Positions 34,724-44,038 of a stretch of 64,000 bases of DNA are shown here, piece by piece. A program made the translations under genes and the position numbers. Every line of letters starts with the position of its first letter. The first letter of the stretch is position 1. Origin of the DNA: Streptomyces sp. CC208A (lineage in GTDB: Bacteria; Actinomycetota; Actinomycetes; Streptomycetales; Streptomycetaceae). Below the pieces are notes generated by a model. The model had not been told where the DNA came from, did not search any database, and saw nothing but the letters and a program-made list of their open reading frames with translations. The stretch spans positions 1 through 64,000 of the forward strand of contig NZ_JASCXN010000010.1 in the NCBI RefSeq assembly GCF_030010625.1, read 5' to 3'.

Positions 34724-35791
34724 GTGAGCACCACCGACAAGCTCGACAAGACCGCGACCGTCCCGGCGCCGCGCGAGAGCGGCGACCACAACGGGCCGCT
34801 GCTCGAAGTCAAGGACCTGCACGTCGAGTTCCACACCCGTGACGGTGTGGCCAAGGCCGTCAACGGCGTCAACTACTCCGTGGACTCGGGCGAGACCCTC
34901 GCCGTCCTCGGCGAGTCCGGCTCCGGCAAGTCCGTCACCGCCCAGGCCATCATGGGCATCCTCGACATGCCTCCCGGCAAGATCCCGCAGGGCGAGATCC
35001 TGTTCCGCGGCGAGGACATGCTGAAGATGTCCGACGAGGAGCGCCGGAAGATCCGCGGCCGCAAGATCGCGATGATCTTCCAGGACGCGCTCTCCTCGCT
35101 GAACCCGGTCCTCTCCGTCGGCTACCAGCTCGGCGAGATGTTCCGCGTCCACCAGGGCCTGTCCAAGAAGGACGCGAAGCTCAAGGCCATCGAGCTGATG
35201 GACAAGGTCAAGATCCCCGCCGCCAAGGCGCGGGTCAGCGACTACCCCCACCAGTTCTCCGGTGGTATGCGCCAGCGCATCATGATCGCCATGGCGCTCG
35301 CCCTGGAGCCGGACCTGATCATCGCCGACGAGCCGACCACGGCCCTCGACGTGACGGTCCAGGCCCAGGTCATGGACCTCCTCGCCGAGCTCCAGCGCGA
35401 GTACAACATGGGCCTGATCCTGATCACCCACGACCTCGGCGTCGTCGCCGACGTCGCGGACAAGATCGCCGTGATGTACGCGGGCCGGATCGTCGAGCAG
35501 GCGCCCGTGCACGAGCTGTACGCGCGCCCGGCCCACCCGTACACCCGGGGTCTGCTCGACTCGATCCCGCGCCTGGACCAGAAGGGCCAGGAGCTGTACG
35601 CGATCAAGGGCCTGCCGCCCAACCTGCTCAAGGTGCCCACGGGCTGCGCCTTCAACCCGCGCTGCCCGAAGGCCACCGACCTCTGCCGTACGGAGATCCC
35701 GGCCCTGGTGCCGGTGACCGAGCAGGACGGCGCGGATCTGCCGGGCCGCAAGAGCGCCTGCCACTTCTGGAAGGAGACGATCCATGGCTGA
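34724..35791 (+). CDS. Oligopeptide ABC ATPase, OppD/DppD type (operon 1)
   Basis: A 355-residue ATPase with Walker A GESGSGKSV, signature FSGGMRQRIMIAMAL, Walker B LIIADEPTTALDV and the H-loop ITHD. A C-terminal oligopeptide-transporter domain carries the Cys cluster CAFNPRCPKATDLC. It forms the heterodimeric motor with the OppF-type subunit. GTG is the start with GGAGGG close upstream. About 45 bases around 34840-34890 are almost identical to the second operon's copy. Confidence 0.95.
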   Translation: MSTTDKLDKTATVPAPRESGDHNGPLLEVKDLHVEFHTRDGVAKAVNGVNYSVDSGETLAVLGESGSGKSVTAQAIMGILDMPPGKIPQGEILFRGEDMLKMSDEERRKIRGRKIAMIFQDALSSLNPVLSVGYQLGEMFRVHQGLSKKDAKLKAIELMDKVKIPAAKARVSDYPHQFSGGMRQRIMIAMALALEPDLIIADEPTTALDVTVQAQVMDLLAELQREYNMGLILITHDLGVVADVADKIAVMYAGRIVEQAPVHELYARPAHPYTRGLLDSIPRLDQKGQELYAIKGLPPNLLKVPTGCAFNPRCPKATDLCRTEIPALVPVTEQDGADLPGRKSACHFWKETIHG

Positions 35792-36872
35792 GCTCAGCAA
35801 GAACGACGAGGCCGTGGCCACCGCTCTCGACGTCCCCGTCCAGCGCGGCGAGCCGATCCTCCAGGTGCGCAACCTGCAGAAGCACTTCCCGCTGACGCAG
35901 GGCATCCTCTTCAAGAAGCAGGTCGGCGCGGTCAAGGCCGTGGACGGGGTCTCCTTCGACCTCTACCAGGGCGAGACCCTCGGCATCGTGGGCGAGTCCG
36001 GCTGCGGCAAGTCCACGGTCGCCAAGCTCCTGATGAACCTGGAGCGGGCCACCGCGGGTGAGGTCTTCTACAAGGGCCAGGACATCACCAAGCTGTCCGG
36101 CCGCGCCCTGAAGGCCGTCCGCCGCAACATCCAGATGGTGTTCCAGGACCCGTACACCTCGCTGAACCCGCGCATGACGGTCGGCGACATCATCGGCGAG
36201 ACCTTCGAGATCCACCCCGAGGTGGCCCCGAAGGGCGACCGGCGCCGCAAGGTGCAGGAGCTCCTCGACGTCGTCGGTCTGAACCCGGAGTACATCAACC
36301 GGTACCCGCACCAGTTCTCCGGCGGTCAGCGCCAGCGCATCGGCATCGCCCGCGGCCTCGCGCTCAACCCGGAGATCATCATCTGCGACGAGCCGGTCTC
36401 GGCCCTGGACGTCTCCGTCCAGGCGCAGGTCATCAACCTGATGGAGAAGCTCCAGGACGAGTTCAACCTGTCCTACATCTTCATCGCGCACGACCTGTCG
36501 ATCGTCCGGCACATCTCGGACCGCGTGGGCGTCATGTACCTCGGCAAGCTCGCCGAGATCGGTACGGACGAGGAGATCTACGAGCACCCCACGCACCCGT
36601 ACACCCAGGCACTGCTCTCCGCCGTGCCGGTGCCGGACCCCCAGGCCCGCGCCCACCGCGACCGGATCATCCTCACGGGCGACGTGCCCTCGCCGGCGAA
36701 CCCGCCGTCGGGCTGCCGCTTCCGCACCCGTTGCTGGAAGGCGCAGGACAAGTGCGCCACCGAGATGCCGCTCCTCGCGATCCCGGAGCACTTCCGTGGC
36801 CAGGACACCCTCGCGGCCCACGAGTCGGCGTGCCACTTCGCCGAGGAGCGGGACGTCGTCCACGCCAGATGA
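35784..36872 (+). CDS. Oligopeptide ABC ATPase, OppF/DppF type (operon 1)
   Basis: A 362-residue ATPase with Walker [10 protein letters not shown], signature [15 protein letters not shown], Walker [14 protein letters not shown] and the C-terminal Cys motif ([14 protein letters not shown]). The opening [23 protein letters not shown] marks the OppF branch. It overlaps the OppD-type gene by 8 bases and ends operon 1; a terminator follows within 25 bases. Confidence 0.95.
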   Translation: MAELSKNDEAVATALDVPVQRGEPILQVRNLQKHFPLTQGILFKKQVGAVKAVDGVSFDLYQGETLGIVGESGCGKSTVAKLLMNLERATAGEVFYKGQDITKLSGRALKAVRRNIQMVFQDPYTSLNPRMTVGDIIGETFEIHPEVAPKGDRRRKVQELLDVVGLNPEYINRYPHQFSGGQRQRIGIARGLALNPEIIICDEPVSALDVSVQAQVINLMEKLQDEFNLSYIFIAHDLSIVRHISDRVGVMYLGKLAEIGTDEEIYEHPTHPYTQALLSAVPVPDPQARAHRDRIILTGDVPSPANPPSGCRFRTRCWKAQDKCATEMPLLAIPEHFRGQDTLAAHESACHFAEERDVVHAR

Positions 36873-36892
36873 CCTGACGGCCCCGCAGGACC

Positions 36893-36930
36893 AAGGCCCC
36901 TCGCACCCCCGCCGGGTGCGGGGGGCCTTT
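36893..36930 (+). terminator. Terminator of Opp operon 1
   Basis: A 16-bp stem AAGGCCCCTCGCACCC / GGGTGCGGGGGGCCTT with one T-G pair, a 5-base loop and a final TTT. Confidence 0.88.
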
Positions 36931-37122
36931 CCGCGTACGGGGCGGCCGGAGGCGTACGAGACGTACGGAGGTGTACGAGGCTTCCGCCGGTGCCGCGGCC
37001 CGCGCGGCCGTGACGGTCCGCCAGACGGCCGCCCCCCGGACAGCGGTCGCCGAGATGCGGCCCCGTCCGGCTTGCGGTGATATGGGGGCCTAAGTCTCGG
37101 AAGAACCAACGGGAGGCACTCC

Positions 37123-38751
37123 ATGCGCGGAGCCACGCTCGCCAAGTGGGCCGCACTGGCCACCGCCGTCGCCCTCACGGCGACCGCCTGCGGCGACGGT
37201 GACGACAGCGGTGGCGGCGGAGGGGCCGACGGCATCGTGAGCTCCTCCTGGGGCGACCCGCAGAACCCGCTGGAACCGGCGAACACCAACGAGGTCCAGG
37301 GCGGCAAGGTCCTGGACATGATCTTCCGCGGCCTCAAGCGGTACAACCCGAAGACCGGCGCGGCCGAGGACATGCTCGCCGAGAAGATCGAGACCACCGA
37401 CTCGATCAACTTCACCATCACCGTCAAGGACGGCTGGACCTTCTCCAACGGCGAGCAGGTCACCGCCCAGTCCTTCGTCGACGCCTGGAACTACGGCGCC
37501 GCCCTGAAGAACAACCAGAAGAACGCCTTCTTCTTCGGCCAGATCGAGGGCTACGACCAGGTCCACCCCGAGGAGGGCGAGCCCACCGCCGAGACCATGT
37601 CGGGCCTCAAGGTCACCGGCCCGCAGACCTTCACGGTCAAGCTCACCCAGAAGTTCTCGACCTGGCCCGACACCCTCGGCTACGCGGCCTTCGCCCCGCT
37701 CCCGAAGTCCTTCTTCGACGACCGCTCCGGCTGGCTGGCGAAGCCCGTCGGCAACGGCCCGTACACCATCGAGTCGTACGCCAAGGGCTCCCAGATGCAG
37801 CTCAAGCGCTGGGACGACTACCCCGGCGAGGACAAGGCCAAGAACGGCGGCATCACCCTCAAGGTCTACACGGACAACAACACCGCCTACACCGACCTGA
37901 TCGCCGGCAACCTCGACCTCGTCGACGACGTCCCGGCCTCCCAGCTCAAGAACGTCTCCAACGACCTGGGCGACCGGTACATCAACACCCCGGCCGGCAT
38001 CATCCAGACCCTCTCCTTCCCGTTCTACGACCCCGCGTGGAACAAGCCCGGCCAGGAGAAGCTCCGCCAGGGCCTGTCGATGGCCATCGACCGGAACCAG
38101 ATCACCGAGACGATCTTCCAGAAGACCCGTACCCCCGCCGTCGACTGGACCTCCCCGGTCCTCGGCGAGGAGGGCGGCTACAAGAACGTCTGCGGCGACT
38201 TCTGCACGTACGACGCCGACGAGGCGAAGAAGCTCGTCGCGGAGGGCGGCGGCATCCCCGGCGGCACGATGAGGATCTCGTACAACGCCGACACCGGCTC
38301 CCACAAGGAGTGGGTGGACGCCGTCTGCAACTCCATCAACCGCGCCCTCGGCAACAACACGGCCTGCGTCGGCAACCCCATCGGCACCTTCGCCGACTAC
38401 CGCAACCAGGTCACCACCCAGAAGATGACCGGACCCTTCCGGGCCGGCTGGCAGATGGACTACCCGCTCATCCAGAACTTCCTCCAGCCGCTGTACTACA
38501 CCAACGCCTCCTCCAACGACGGCAAGTACAGCAGCCCGGAGTTCGACAAGCTCGTCAACGACGCCAACGCCGAGACGGACATCGGCAAGGCCGTCGGCAT
38601 CTTCCAGCAGGCCGAGGAAGTCCTCCGCGACGACATGGCCGCCATCCCGCTCTGGTACCAGAACGGCAGCGCCGGCTACTCCACCCGGGTCGGGAACGTC
38701 TCCCTCAACCCCTTCAGCGTCCCGGTCTACAACGAGATCACGGTCAACTGA
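37123..38751 (+). CDS. Oligopeptide ABC transporter substrate-binding lipoprotein (operon 2)
   Basis: A 542-residue lipoprotein, paralogous to the operon 1 binding protein. The lipobox is TATAC23 (MRGATLAKWAALATAVALTA precedes it). The family-5 fold is visible as TVKDGWTFSNGEQVTAQSFV, PVGNGPYTIESYAKG and MAIDRNQITETIFQ. It differs from operon 1 in the ligand-contact regions, so the two importers probably take different peptides. GGGAGG lies 7 bases before the ATG. Confidence 0.93.
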   Translation: MRGATLAKWAALATAVALTATACGDGDDSGGGGGADGIVSSSWGDPQNPLEPANTNEVQGGKVLDMIFRGLKRYNPKTGAAEDMLAEKIETTDSINFTITVKDGWTFSNGEQVTAQSFVDAWNYGAALKNNQKNAFFFGQIEGYDQVHPEEGEPTAETMSGLKVTGPQTFTVKLTQKFSTWPDTLGYAAFAPLPKSFFDDRSGWLAKPVGNGPYTIESYAKGSQMQLKRWDDYPGEDKAKNGGITLKVYTDNNTAYTDLIAGNLDLVDDVPASQLKNVSNDLGDRYINTPAGIIQTLSFPFYDPAWNKPGQEKLRQGLSMAIDRNQITETIFQKTRTPAVDWTSPVLGEEGGYKNVCGDFCTYDADEAKKLVAEGGGIPGGTMRISYNADTGSHKEWVDAVCNSINRALGNNTACVGNPIGTFADYRNQVTTQKMTGPFRAGWQMDYPLIQNFLQPLYYTNASSNDGKYSSPEFDKLVNDANAETDIGKAVGIFQQAEEVLRDDMAAIPLWYQNGSAGYSTRVGNVSLNPFSVPVYNEITVN

Positions 38752-38780
38752 CCGCTGAGCAGGCCGTAGCACATCGGCGC

Positions 38781-38824
38781 CGTACGGCCCGGCCCGCGGA
38801 CCCCCGCCCGCGCCGGGCCGTACG
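38781..38824 (+). terminator. Hairpin between binding protein and permease (operon 2)
   Basis: A 13-bp perfect stem CGTACGGCCCGGC / GCCGGGCCGTACG with an 18-base loop, 29 bases after the binding-protein stop and before the permease. It occupies the same position as the hairpin in operon 1. Confidence 0.7.
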
Positions 38825-38850
38825 CCTTCCCCAACCCCCGGAGCCCCCTC

Positions 38851-39774
38851 ATGGGTCGATACGTGATCCGGCGGCTGCTGCAGATGATCCCGGTCTTCTT
38901 CGGCGCCACGCTGTTGATCTTCCTGATGGTGAACGTGATGGGCGACCCCATCGCCGGACTCTGCGGCGACCGAGCCTGCGACCCGGCGACCGCCGCCCAG
39001 CTGAGGAAGGAGTTCGGCCTCGACAAACCGGTCTGGCAGCAATACCTGACCTACATGGGCAACGTCTTCACCGGCGACTTCGGCACCGCCTTCAACGGGC
39101 AGCCCGTCACCGAGCTGATGGCCAGCGCCTTCCCGGTCACCATCCGGCTCACCATCGTCGCCATCCTCTTCGAGATCGTCATCGGCATCAGCCTCGGCGT
39201 GCTCACCGGCCTCAAGCGCGGCCGGCCCGTCGACACCTCCGTCCTGCTGCTGACCCTGGTCGTCCTCTCCGTCCCGACCTTCGTCACCGGCCTCCTCGTC
39301 CAGCTGCTCCTCGGCGTGAAGTGGGGCTGGATCAACCCGGCCGTCTCGCCCGAGGCGCCCTTCGACGAACTGATCGTCCCCGGCCTGGTCCTCGCCTCCG
39401 TCTCCCTCGCGTACGTCACCCGGCTCACCCGCACCTCGATCGCCGAGAACAAGCGCGCCGACTACGTCCGCACCGCCATCGCCAAGGGACTCCCGCGCCG
39501 CCGGGTCATCAGCCGCCACCTGCTGCGCAACAGCCTCATCCCGGTGGTGACCTTCATCGGCGCCGACATCGGCGCCCTCATGGGCGGAGCCATCGTCACC
39601 GAACGGATCTTCAACATCCACGGTGTCGGCTACCAGCTCTACCAGGGCATCGTCCGGCAGAACACCCAGACCGTGGTCGGCTTCGTGACGATCCTCGTCC
39701 TGGTCTTCCTGCTGGCCAACCTCCTGGTGGACCTCCTGTACGCCGTTCTCGACCCGAGGATTCGCTATGCCTGA
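38851..39774 (+). CDS. Oligopeptide ABC permease, OppB/DppB type (operon 2)
   Basis: A 307-residue six-helix permease starting MGRYVIRRLLQMIPVFFG, closely similar to the operon 1 protein. The EAA loop is TAIAKGLPRRRVISRHLLRN. A CxxxxC pair near residue 34 (GLCGDRACD) replaces the operon 1 sequence at the first external loop. It overlaps the OppC-type gene by 8 bases, as in operon 1. Confidence 0.94.
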   Translation: MGRYVIRRLLQMIPVFFGATLLIFLMVNVMGDPIAGLCGDRACDPATAAQLRKEFGLDKPVWQQYLTYMGNVFTGDFGTAFNGQPVTELMASAFPVTIRLTIVAILFEIVIGISLGVLTGLKRGRPVDTSVLLLTLVVLSVPTFVTGLLVQLLLGVKWGWINPAVSPEAPFDELIVPGLVLASVSLAYVTRLTRTSIAENKRADYVRTAIAKGLPRRRVISRHLLRNSLIPVVTFIGADIGALMGGAIVTERIFNIHGVGYQLYQGIVRQNTQTVVGFVTILVLVFLLANLLVDLLYAVLDPRIRYA

Positions 39775-40753
39775 GCCGTCAGAACCCGTCGAGGAGGGCC
39801 GCGCCATCGCCGCGACCGGCGCCGGGGGACCGACCGACCTCGCCATGGACGAGGCCGAGACCCTGGAGAAGACCCCGGGTGGCCCCAAGGGCACCGGAGC
39901 CGAGAAGAAACCCCGCTCCCTGTGGTCCGACGCCTGGCACGACCTGCGCCGCAACCCGGTCTTCATCATCTCCGGCCTGATCATCCTCTTCCTGGTGATC
40001 ATCGCCATCTGGCCGTCCCTGATCGCCTCCGGCGACCCCCTCGACTGCGACCTCTCCAAGGCGCAGGAGGGCTCCCAGCCCGGCCACCCCTTCGGCTTCA
40101 ACGGACAGGGCTGCGACGTCTACACCCGTACGGTCTACGGAGCCAGGGCCTCCATCCAGGTCGGCGTCCTCGCCACCCTCGGCGTCACGCTCCTCGGCTC
40201 CCTCCTCGGCGGCCTCGCCGGCTTCTACGGCGGCGGCTGGGACGCGATCCTCTCCCGGACCACGGACATCTTCTTCGCCATCCCCGTCATCCTCGGCGGC
40301 CTCGTCCTGCTCTCCGTCATCAGCAACAACACCATCTGGCCCGTGATCGGCTTCATCGTGCTGCTCGGCTGGCCACAGATCTCCCGCATCGCCCGCGGCT
40401 CGGTCATCACCGCCAAACAGAACGACTACGTGCAGGCCGCCCGCGCGCTCGGCGCCTCCAACTCCCGGATGCTGCTCCGGCACATCACGCCCAACGCCGT
40501 CGCGCCCGTCATCGTCGTCGCCACCATCGCGCTCGGCACCTACATCTCCCTGGAGGCGACGCTCTCCTTCCTCGGCGTCGGCCTGAAGCCCCCCACCGTC
40601 TCCTGGGGCATCGACATCTCCTCCGCGTCGCAGTACATCCGCAACGCCCCGCACATGCTGCTCTGGCCGGCCGGCGCGCTCGCGATCACCGTGCTCGCCT
40701 TCATCATGCTCGGCGACGCCGTCCGCGACGCCCTCGACCCCAAGCTGAGGTAG
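39767..40753 (+). CDS. Oligopeptide ABC permease, OppC/DppC type (operon 2)
   Basis: A 328-residue permease. A charged N-terminal stretch of about 50 residues leads to WSDAWHDLRRNPVFIISG, the first helix, and five more. The EAA loop is RALGASNSRMLLRHITPNAV and the end LGDAVRDALDPKLR. An external loop contains two Cys (DCDLSK and GQGCDVY) absent from operon 1. The ATPase gene follows after 6 bases. Confidence 0.94.
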   Translation: MPEPSEPVEEGRAIAATGAGGPTDLAMDEAETLEKTPGGPKGTGAEKKPRSLWSDAWHDLRRNPVFIISGLIILFLVIIAIWPSLIASGDPLDCDLSKAQEGSQPGHPFGFNGQGCDVYTRTVYGARASIQVGVLATLGVTLLGSLLGGLAGFYGGGWDAILSRTTDIFFAIPVILGGLVLLSVISNNTIWPVIGFIVLLGWPQISRIARGSVITAKQNDYVQAARALGASNSRMLLRHITPNAVAPVIVVATIALGTYISLEATLSFLGVGLKPPTVSWGIDISSASQYIRNAPHMLLWPAGALAITVLAFIMLGDAVRDALDPKLR

Positions 40754-40759
40754 GGACCC

Positions 40760-41743
40760 ATGCTGCTCGAAGTGCGCGACCTGCACGTGGAGTTCCACAC
40801 CCGCGACGGTGTGGCCAAGGCCGTCAACGGCGTCAACTACTCCGTGGAGGCGGGGGAGACCCTCGCCGTCCTCGGCGAGTCCGGCTCCGGCAAGTCCGTC
40901 ACCGCCCAGGCCGTCATGGGCATCCTCGACATGCCCCCCGGCAGGATCCCGAAGGGCGAGATCCTCTTCAAGGGACAGGACCTCCTCAAGCTGAAGGAGG
41001 ACGAGCGGCGGCAGATCCGCGGCGCCAAGATGGCGATGATCTTCCAGGACGCGCTGTCCTCCCTCAACCCCGTGCTCAGCGTCGGCGAACAGCTCGGCGA
41101 GATGTTCGTCGTCCACCAGGGGATGAGCAAGAAGGACGCCCGCGCCAAGGCCGTCGAGCTGATGGACCGGGTCCGCATCCCCGCCGCCAGGGAACGCGTC
41201 GGCCAGTACCCCCACCAGTTCTCCGGCGGCATGCGCCAGCGCATCATGATCGCCATGGCGCTCGCCCTCGAACCCGAGCTGATCATCGCCGACGAGCCGA
41301 CCACCGCCCTCGACGTCACCGTCCAGGCCCAGGTCATGGACCTCCTCGCCGAGCTCCAGCGCGAGTACAACATGGGTCTGATCCTCATCACCCACGACCT
41401 CGGCGTCGTCGCCGACGTCGCCGACAAGATCGCCGTGATGTACGCGGGACGGATCGTCGAGCAGTCCCCCGTCCACGAGATCTACAAGGCGCCCGCCCAC
41501 CCCTACACCCGCGGCCTCCTCGACTCGATCCCGCGCCTGGACCAGAAGGGCCAGGAGCTGTACGCGATCAAGGGGCTCCCGCCCAACCTGCTCGCCATCC
41601 CGCCCGGCTGCGCCTTCCACCCGCGCTGCCCGATGGCCCAGGACGTCTGCCGCACCGACGTGCCCCCGCTGTACGAGGTCACCGAGTCACCCGTCCCGCG
41701 CACGAGCGCCTGCCACTTCTGGAAGGAGTGCCTCCATGGCTGA
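40760..41743 (+). CDS. Oligopeptide ABC ATPase, OppD/DppD type (operon 2)
   Basis: A 327-residue ATPase, shorter at the N-terminus than the operon 1 protein because it starts directly at MLLEVRDLHVEFHTRDG. Walker A GESGSGKSV, signature FSGGMRQRIMIAMAL, Walker B LIIADEPTTALDV and the C-terminal Cys motif are intact. Long stretches are identical in protein and near-identical in DNA to the operon 1 gene, consistent with a recent tandem duplication or gene conversion. Confidence 0.95.
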   Translation: MLLEVRDLHVEFHTRDGVAKAVNGVNYSVEAGETLAVLGESGSGKSVTAQAVMGILDMPPGRIPKGEILFKGQDLLKLKEDERRQIRGAKMAMIFQDALSSLNPVLSVGEQLGEMFVVHQGMSKKDARAKAVELMDRVRIPAARERVGQYPHQFSGGMRQRIMIAMALALEPELIIADEPTTALDVTVQAQVMDLLAELQREYNMGLILITHDLGVVADVADKIAVMYAGRIVEQSPVHEIYKAPAHPYTRGLLDSIPRLDQKGQELYAIKGLPPNLLAIPPGCAFHPRCPMAQDVCRTDVPPLYEVTESPVPRTSACHFWKECLHG

Positions 41744-42902
41744 GGCGATTCTCCGGGTCCGGGACCTGCACAAGCACTACCCGCTCACCCAGGGCATCCT
41801 CTTCAAGAAGCAGGTCGGCGCGGTCCGGGCGGTCGACGGCGTCGACTTCGACCTCGCCGCCGGCGAGACCCTCGGCATCGTCGGCGAGTCCGGCTGCGGC
41901 AAGTCGACCGTCGCGAAGATGCTGGTCAACCTGGAGCGGCCGACCTCCGGCTCCATCCTGTACAAGGGCGAGGACATCGCCAAGCTCTCCCCGCGCGCCC
42001 TCAAGGCGGTCCGCCGCAACATCCAGATGGTCTTCCAGGACCCGTACACCTCGCTCAACCCCCGGATGACGGTCGGCGACATCATCGGCGAGCCGTACGA
42101 GATCCACCCCGAGGTCGCGCCCAAGGGCGACCGGCGCCGCAAGGTCCAGGACCTCCTCGACGTCGTCGGCCTCAACCCCGAGTACATCAACCGCTACCCG
42201 CACCAGTTCTCCGGCGGCCAGCGCCAGCGCATCGGCATCGCCCGCGGCCTCGCCCTCCAGCCCGAGATCATCGTCGCCGACGAGCCGGTCTCCGCCCTCG
42301 ACGTCTCCGTCCAGGCCCAGGTCGTCAACCTGCTCGACCGCCTCCAGGCCGAGTTCTCCCTCTCGTACGTCTTCATCGCCCACGACCTGTCCATCGTGCG
42401 CCACATCTCCGACCGCGTCGGCGTCATGTACCTCGGCCGGATCGTGGAGATCGGCACCGACACCCAGATCTACGACCACCCCACCCACCCCTACACCCAG
42501 GCGCTGCTCTCCGCCGTGCCCGTGCCGGACCCCGAGGCCCGCGCCCACCGCGAGCGGATCCTCCTCGCCGGCGACGTGCCCTCCCCGGCCAACATCCCCT
42601 CCGGCTGCCGCTTCCGCACCCGCTGCTGGAAGGCGCAGGAGCGGTGCGCGCTGGAGGTCCCGCTGCTCGCCGTCCCGGCCGTCTTCCGTCTCACCGACAG
42701 CCCGGCCAAGCACGACTCCGCCTGCCACTTCGCCGAGGAGAAGCGGGTCGTCCCGCCGGAGGAGACCCTTCCCCACCCGGACCCGCTGCCGGAGGGCCCG
42801 GCCCCGGAGGCGGCGGCCCGCGAGGCGGAGCGGGAGAGGCGGGAGGAGGGGGGCGAGGGTCCGGAGGGGCCCGAGGACTCGGGGGGCACGAAGTCACTCT
42901 GA
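41736..42902 (+). CDS. Oligopeptide ABC ATPase, OppF/DppF type (operon 2)
   Basis: A 388-residue ATPase with Walker [10 protein letters not shown], signature [15 protein letters not shown], Walker [14 protein letters not shown] and Cys motif [14 protein letters not shown]. Compared with operon 1 it has an extra C-terminal tail of about 45 residues rich in Pro, Glu, Ala and Gly. It overlaps the OppD-type gene by 8 bases. No strong terminator follows; instead a repeated GGATCC-centred element lies downstream. Confidence 0.95.
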   Translation: MAEAILRVRDLHKHYPLTQGILFKKQVGAVRAVDGVDFDLAAGETLGIVGESGCGKSTVAKMLVNLERPTSGSILYKGEDIAKLSPRALKAVRRNIQMVFQDPYTSLNPRMTVGDIIGEPYEIHPEVAPKGDRRRKVQDLLDVVGLNPEYINRYPHQFSGGQRQRIGIARGLALQPEIIVADEPVSALDVSVQAQVVNLLDRLQAEFSLSYVFIAHDLSIVRHISDRVGVMYLGRIVEIGTDTQIYDHPTHPYTQALLSAVPVPDPEARAHRERILLAGDVPSPANIPSGCRFRTRCWKAQERCALEVPLLAVPAVFRLTDSPAKHDSACHFAEEKRVVPPEETLPHPDPLPEGPAPEAAAREAERERREEGGEGPEGPEDSGGTKSL

Positions 42903-42939
42903 CGGCCCCGGCCGCTTAACGCCCCGGCAACTCCCGGGA

Positions 42940-42971
42940 ATTGGATCCGATATACGAATATTGGATCCGAT
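42940..42971. promoter_or_regulatory. Paired ATTGGATCCGAT elements, probable operator
   Basis: ATTGGATCCGAT occurs at 42940-42951 and again at 42960-42971, exactly 20 bases apart (about two helical turns). The intervening bases also make an imperfect inverted repeat (ATCCGATAT-ACGA-ATATTGGAT). The element is far more AT-rich than its surroundings and lies between the end of Opp operon 2 and the next gene, as expected for a dimeric repressor's operator. The regulator is not identified. Confidence 0.6.
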
Positions 42972-43099
42972 GCGGCCGCGGGTGCCGTCGGCCGGCGAGG
43001 GCCCCTCGGGCCCCCGCCGGCCGTTACCCCCTCCACCCCGGCCCACCCGTTCCGCGGAACCGCTTGTCCCGGTCGCCCCCGACCGTGAGGATCGGGCCC

Positions 43100-44038
43100 G
43101 TGACTGTGACACGACCGGCACGTCTCACCGGCGCCGCGCTCGCCGCCGTACTCGCGCTCGTCCCCTTCGTCTGGATCCTGTGCGACCTCGCCGCCCTCGG
43201 CTCGCCCGGGGACCTGCTCCGGTACTGGGCGGGCGACCGGTTCAGGCTCACCCGCGTCCGGGCGTCCACCACCCTGCTCGACCCGCTCCTCTGCCTCGCC
43301 GCCGCCGTCACCGCCCTCGCGGCCCTCCGCTCCCGGCACGCCGCCGCCGCGCTCGCCGCCACCGGCGCCGTCACCCTCGCCGTACGCCTCCCCGGCCTCT
43401 GGACCCACGGCACAGGACCCCTCGTCACCGCCCTGACCGAACTCGCCCTCGCCGCCGGCCTCCTCGTCACCGCCCTCGCGGGCCGCCGCCCCCCCACCGA
43501 GCCGGACGAGCGGACCCCGACCCGGCCGCGCACCGGACCCGCCGTCACCGCAGGGGTCCTGCTGGCCGTCGCCGCCCTCGTCCTGCTCGCCCGGGAGGCG
43601 GAGCTGGCCGGCCGGGCCGCCCCCGGGACCGCCGTCGACCGCTTCACCGGCGGCCGGTCCGTGCCCGGCGCCGCGCTCGGCGTGCCGCCCGGCTGGCTCG
43701 CCGCCGTCCTCGCCGGCCTCTGCCTGGCCGCCGCCGTCTCCGCCTTCGCCACCGCCCGGCACACCCGCCCCCTCGGCCTCCTCGCCGGCGGCCTCCTGTG
43801 TGCCACGGGCCTCGCCGAGACCGTCCGGACGGCCCGTCTCCACCTCCACCACGACGTTTGGTACGTCACCGCCCCGCAGCTGGACCGTCCCGGCCTCGCC
43901 GCCGCGCTCTACGGCGTGCTCGCCGGGGCCGCCGTCCTCGCCCTCCTCGCCGGGCGCGGCGCCCCCGACGCCGCGCCCGCCCCCAAGGCCCCGGCGGCGA
44001 CCCCGCCGCCGCCCTACCCGCGGCCGCCCGGCTGGTGA
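43100..44038 (+). CDS. Polytopic membrane protein of unknown family
   Basis: A 312-residue protein rich in Ala, Leu and Val with about seven or eight hydrophobic segments (for example LTGAALAAVLALVPFVWIL, residues about 7-26). The GTG at 43100 is preferred because GAGG lies about 9 bases upstream and the hydrophobic part begins there. The C-terminus is Ala/Pro-rich and overlaps the end of the opposing peptidase gene by 25 bases. No family recognised. The paired operator-like repeat upstream may control it. Confidence 0.72.
   Translation: MTVTRPARLTGAALAAVLALVPFVWILCDLAALGSPGDLLRYWAGDRFRLTRVRASTTLLDPLLCLAAAVTALAALRSRHAAAALAATGAVTLAVRLPGLWTHGTGPLVTALTELALAAGLLVTALAGRRPPTEPDERTPTRPRTGPAVTAGVLLAVAALVLLAREAELAGRAAPGTAVDRFTGGRSVPGAALGVPPGWLAAVLAGLCLAAAVSAFATARHTRPLGLLAGGLLCATGLAETVRTARLHLHHDVWYVTAPQLDRPGLAAALYGVLAGAAVLALLAGRGAPDAAPAPKAPAATPPPPYPRPPGW

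Noticed and set aside
37090..40101. 1003-codon minus-strand frame across Opp operon 2
   Set aside because: Antisense shadow; the plus strand has three well-defined transporter genes.
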